47,806 bases of DNA from Paramoeba atlantica. Lineage: Eukaryota; Discosea. The notes under the pieces were generated by a model. That model ran no database searches, was not told the DNA's origin, and saw only the letters and a list, made by a program, of their open reading frames with translations. Shown here one piece after another: positions 45,179 through 47,806 of the stretch. A program made the position numbers and the translations under genes. The stretch spans positions 1 to 47,806 of the forward strand of contig CDRNVI010000186.1 in assembly GCA_977017575.1 (NCBI GenBank). Reading direction: 5' to 3'. How positions within the stretch are numbered: the first letter of the stretch is position 1; the number at the start of each line of letters is the position of its first letter.

Positions 45179-47656
45179 TTTTGTTCATCTATTGTTTTTT
45201 TTTTGTTCTGTGTTGGTGAACCTTTCTCCAAGAGATTCTTTCTTTCTTTCTTTCTTTCTTTCTCTAGAGAGAATGGATTCACAAGAAAGGTTCTTTCCTT
45301 TTAAAAGTAGACATCAAGACTTTCACACAATCCAACAATTCCAAAAAGAACAAAAAGAGTTTTCGTTGTTGGGAAAAGAATCAATTTATTTTTGTTAAAA
45401 AAATGATTTTGTTTTTGTTGGTAAAAGAATGAATTTGTTTTATTGATAAAAGAATCAATTTGTTTTTGTTGGGAAAAAAATGATTTTGCTTTTTGTTGGT
45501 AAAAGAATGAATTTGTTTTTCATTTTAACAATTGCTTGGTAAAGAAAGACTTTGTCGATTTGGTTTTGAAAAAATGAAGTTGAATAATTTGATTTAATTA
45601 TTTTTTGTTTTAATTTTTTCCTTTTTTCTTTGAATATTCAATTCGCTTGTTTGCTCCTTTTTTGTCTCAACTCATCTCTCTCTTTCTCTCTCTCTCTTCT
45701 TCTCTCTCTTCTCTCTCTTCTCTCTTCTTCCCTTTCCAAAATAGATGGGATGATTTTAATGTACCTCGTCCATTCAGTACACCCAAACGCACACTCTCTC
45801 TCTCTTCCCTCTCTCTCTATAAAATCGTCTTTAGATCGTTTGAAAATTGTGTTTGATGAAATCGAAAATGTCCTCCAAATTGAGACTCCTTTGTCTTCTT
45901 CTTCTTTTTCTTCTCAGTCGATTGATGGTTTTTTTTATTTCTTTTTTTTTTTCTTTTTTCTTTTTATTTTTTTTTGTATTTTTTTTTTGTATTTTTTTTC
46001 TTTTCTTTTTTATTCTTTTCTTTTTTATTCTTTTCAAATTTTTCTTCTCAAATACCTCAAGTGTTGACCTTTCTCCTTTCTCTCTTTCTTTCTCTCTCTT
46101 TCTTTTCTAAAAAAAAACCAGATTCAAAAAAGCAACAAATGATTGGACAACTTGTTTGTGATCTTCAAGACCAATCTCTCCAAACAATTGGATCTCCCAG
46201 GGCAGATTTTTCAGAACAAGTTTCTTTTTTTTTTCTCTTTTTTCTCTCTTTTCTTTCTCTCTCTTTTTTCTCTTTTCTTTTCTCTTTTTCGCTCTTTTTT
46301 CTCTTTTTCTCTCTTTTCTTTCTCTCTCTTTTTTCTCTTTTCTTTTCTCTTTTTCGCTCTTTTTTCTCTCTTTTCTTTCTTTTTCTCTTTTCTCTTTTCT
46401 CTTTTCTCTTTTTTAACAGAATTCCCTCTTTTTCTTAAGGAATTGAGAGAACAACTTGAACATGAATACCAACAAAAAATCCAACGTTTGGAATTTGAAC
46501 GAACTTATGCGTATGGTTTGTCAAACAAAAAGAAAAGAGAAAGAGAAAGAAAAGGGAAGAGAAAAGAAAAAGAAAAAGAAAAAAAACAGATCATTAGGTC
46601 AATCTTCTTACTTTTCTCCTTTCTCTCTCTCTTTCTCTCCTCCCTTTCTCCTCTCTCCTCTCTCTCCTTTCTCTCTCTCTTCTCTCATTCCCTCTCTTTC
46701 TTCCTCGATCCCCTCTTCTCTCCCTCTCTCCCTTCCCCCTCTCTCCCCCTCTCTCTCCTCTCTCCCTCTCTCCTCTCTCCCTCTCTCCCTCCCCTCTCTC
46801 TCTCTCCCCTCTCTCTCCTCCTCTCTCTCTCCCCTCTCTCTCTCCCCTCTCTCTCCTCCCCTCTTCTCTCTCCTCCTCTCTCTCTCTCCCCCCCCTCTCT
46901 CTCTTTTACAGAAAGCCTAGAATCAGTACAAGAAGATCTAAACGAAGCAGAAAAGACACTAAGAATCGAAAGAAGTGTTCGAAGAGATATCGAACATGTT
47001 TGTCATCAACACGGTATCCCCACTCCTAATTCTTCTGATCTTCTTCTTCTCTCTTCTTCTTCTTCTTCTTCTTCTTCTTCTTCTTCTTCTTCTTCTTCTT
47101 CTGGGAGGGGGAAGGGGTTGTTGGATGGCGATGTTTTGGTTATTTTTTTTCTTTTTCTTTTTTTTTCTTTTTCTTTTTTTTTTCTTTTCTTTTTCTTTTT
47201 AATATTTATGTAAATGTAATTTTTTATTTGCGAAAAAAAGATCCCCAAAAAAATCCAAAAAAATCATCAAAAAATCGAATCTTATTTCTCTCTCTCTCCT
47301 TTCTCTCTCCTCTCTCTCTCTCCTCTCTCTCTCCTCTCTCTCCTTCTCTTCTCTCTTTTATAGAACGAGGCAGAGACTCGAAAATTACGACAATATGTTT
47401 TTCAAGTTCGAGATGAAAATTCACAACTTAAATTAAGAATTGCAAAAGAATATGTTCAAAATGCCTCTTTGGTTTCCAAGTTGACTGAAATGGGTTATTT
47501 TTTTTATTTTATTTTTTATTTTTATTTTATTAAAACTATTTTTATTTTATTTTTATTTCTTTCAAATATGTTTTGTTTTATTTTTTTTTGTGATTTTTGT
47601 GATTATTCTTTTATTATTTATTCTTTTATTATTCCCATCAATTATTTACTTATTTT

Positions 47657-47691
<35 letters not shown>

Positions 47692-47806
47692 TTATTCGAT
47701 ACAGAAAAATTAATTCTCGAATCTGGAGCTTCTGTCTCTCTCATCAAAGGAGAAGACGAAAAAAAAGAATTAATGAAAAAATTAATGAGTCATGGTGCAC
47801 TCACTC
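45039..47806 (+). CDS. Coiled-coil protein, partial (runs off the window)
   Basis: Exons: 45039-45141, 45268-45289 (22 nt), 45745-45776, 45835-45927, 46122-46219, 46440-46515, 46912-47138, 47364-47493 and 47705 onward. All junctions close in phase. The start is MAEEEKPLDWAKKIVRSHYD; the later exons are long amphipathic helices (LREQLEHEYQQKIQRLEFER, ESLESVQEDLNEAEKTLRIE, NEAETRKLRQYVFQVRDEN), typical of a coiled coil, with a poly-Ser stretch coded by a TCT microsatellite. I do not recognise the family; a cytoskeletal or centrosomal role would be a guess. The small exons 2 and 3 are chosen because they alone keep phase, and the junction at 45776 uses an unusual GTACAC donor, so this 5' part is less certain. 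Confidence 0.72.
45366..45525. repeat. Minisatellite of about 27 bp in an intron
   Basis: About six degenerate copies of a unit like GTAAAAGAATGAATTTGTTTTTGTTG follow one another in intron 2 of the coiled-coil gene. Variants with GAATCAATT and AAATGATTT alternate. Confidence 0.8.
46516..46911 (+). repeat. Homopurine then homopyrimidine intron tract
   Basis: The intron starts with about 60 nt of nearly pure A/G (46527-46588), then carries about 290 nt of nearly pure T/C made of CTCTCTCCCC-like units up to the acceptor TTTTACAG. The two halves are partly self-complementary, and the pyrimidine half has mirror symmetry. Confidence 0.8.
47040..47100 (+). repeat. Coding TCT microsatellite (poly-Ser)
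   Basis: About 18-20 TCT repeats are translated in frame as Ser in exon 7 of the coiled-coil gene. Copy number is likely to vary between strains. Confidence 0.9.

Noticed and set aside
12030..47806. Ciliate-type or other stop-codon reassignment
   Set aside because: Genes with well-defined ends use TAA (eEF2, cyclophilin, LRR), TAG (rhomboid-like) and TGA (ankyrin, RasGEF, giant gene), and none needs read-through.

Overview
The window is the left end of a eukaryotic chromosome. It starts with about 126 copies of CCCTAAA (positions 1-886), the C-strand of a TTTAGGG telomere, then 13 kb of subtelomere, then dense protein genes. The sequence is very AT-rich, and introns are short (mean about 100-120 nt) and packed with T/C runs. 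TAA, TAG and TGA are all used as stops, so the code looks standard. Reading exon by exon, every gene closes in phase across every proposed junction. About 75 of 95 proposed introns start with GTT rather than GTAAGT. The gene content (Ras GEF with RCC1 repeats, RA/PH/MOB scaffold, ankyrin and LRR proteins, eEF2 rather than EFL) suggests a free-living, probably amoeboid or flagellate protist. I cannot name the lineage.

Layout: 1-886 telomere; 2.0-3.2 kb a two-exon gene with a possible 2OG-oxygenase-like fold (-); 3.3-3.6 kb an A/T inverted repeat; 4.7-6.6 kb an 11-copy, about 178-bp satellite with a partly dimeric pattern; 8.2-11.9 kb decaying coding fragments; 12.0-14.0 kb an ankyrin gene in which each repeat is one phase-0 exon (-); 14.5-15.8 kb a secreted Cys-rich protein (+); 16.0-18.8 kb an LRRC40-like LRR protein (-); 19.0-19.6 kb cyclophilin A (-); 20.0-21.8 kb a rhomboid-fold protein lacking the catalytic His (+); 22.7-28.5 kb an RCC1-RasGEF fusion (+); 28.7-41.5 kb one 43-exon gene for a protein of about 2,612 residues (-); 42.2-44.7 kb intronless eEF2 (+); 45.0 kb to the end a partial coiled-coil protein (+). 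A tRNA-Pro(AGG) gene lies inside an intron of the 43-exon gene, on the same strand.

The most striking item is the 43-exon gene. In order it encodes an acidic/coiled-coil N-terminus, a CLU-type domain, TPR-like helices, a Ras-association domain, a MOB domain, ankyrin repeats, a Ser/Gly linker and two PH domains. I know of no described protein with this combination. Its 3' end meets the 3' end of the RasGEF gene, with 133 bp between the stop codons. A Ras activator and a possible Ras-binding scaffold are therefore neighbours; any functional link is inference.
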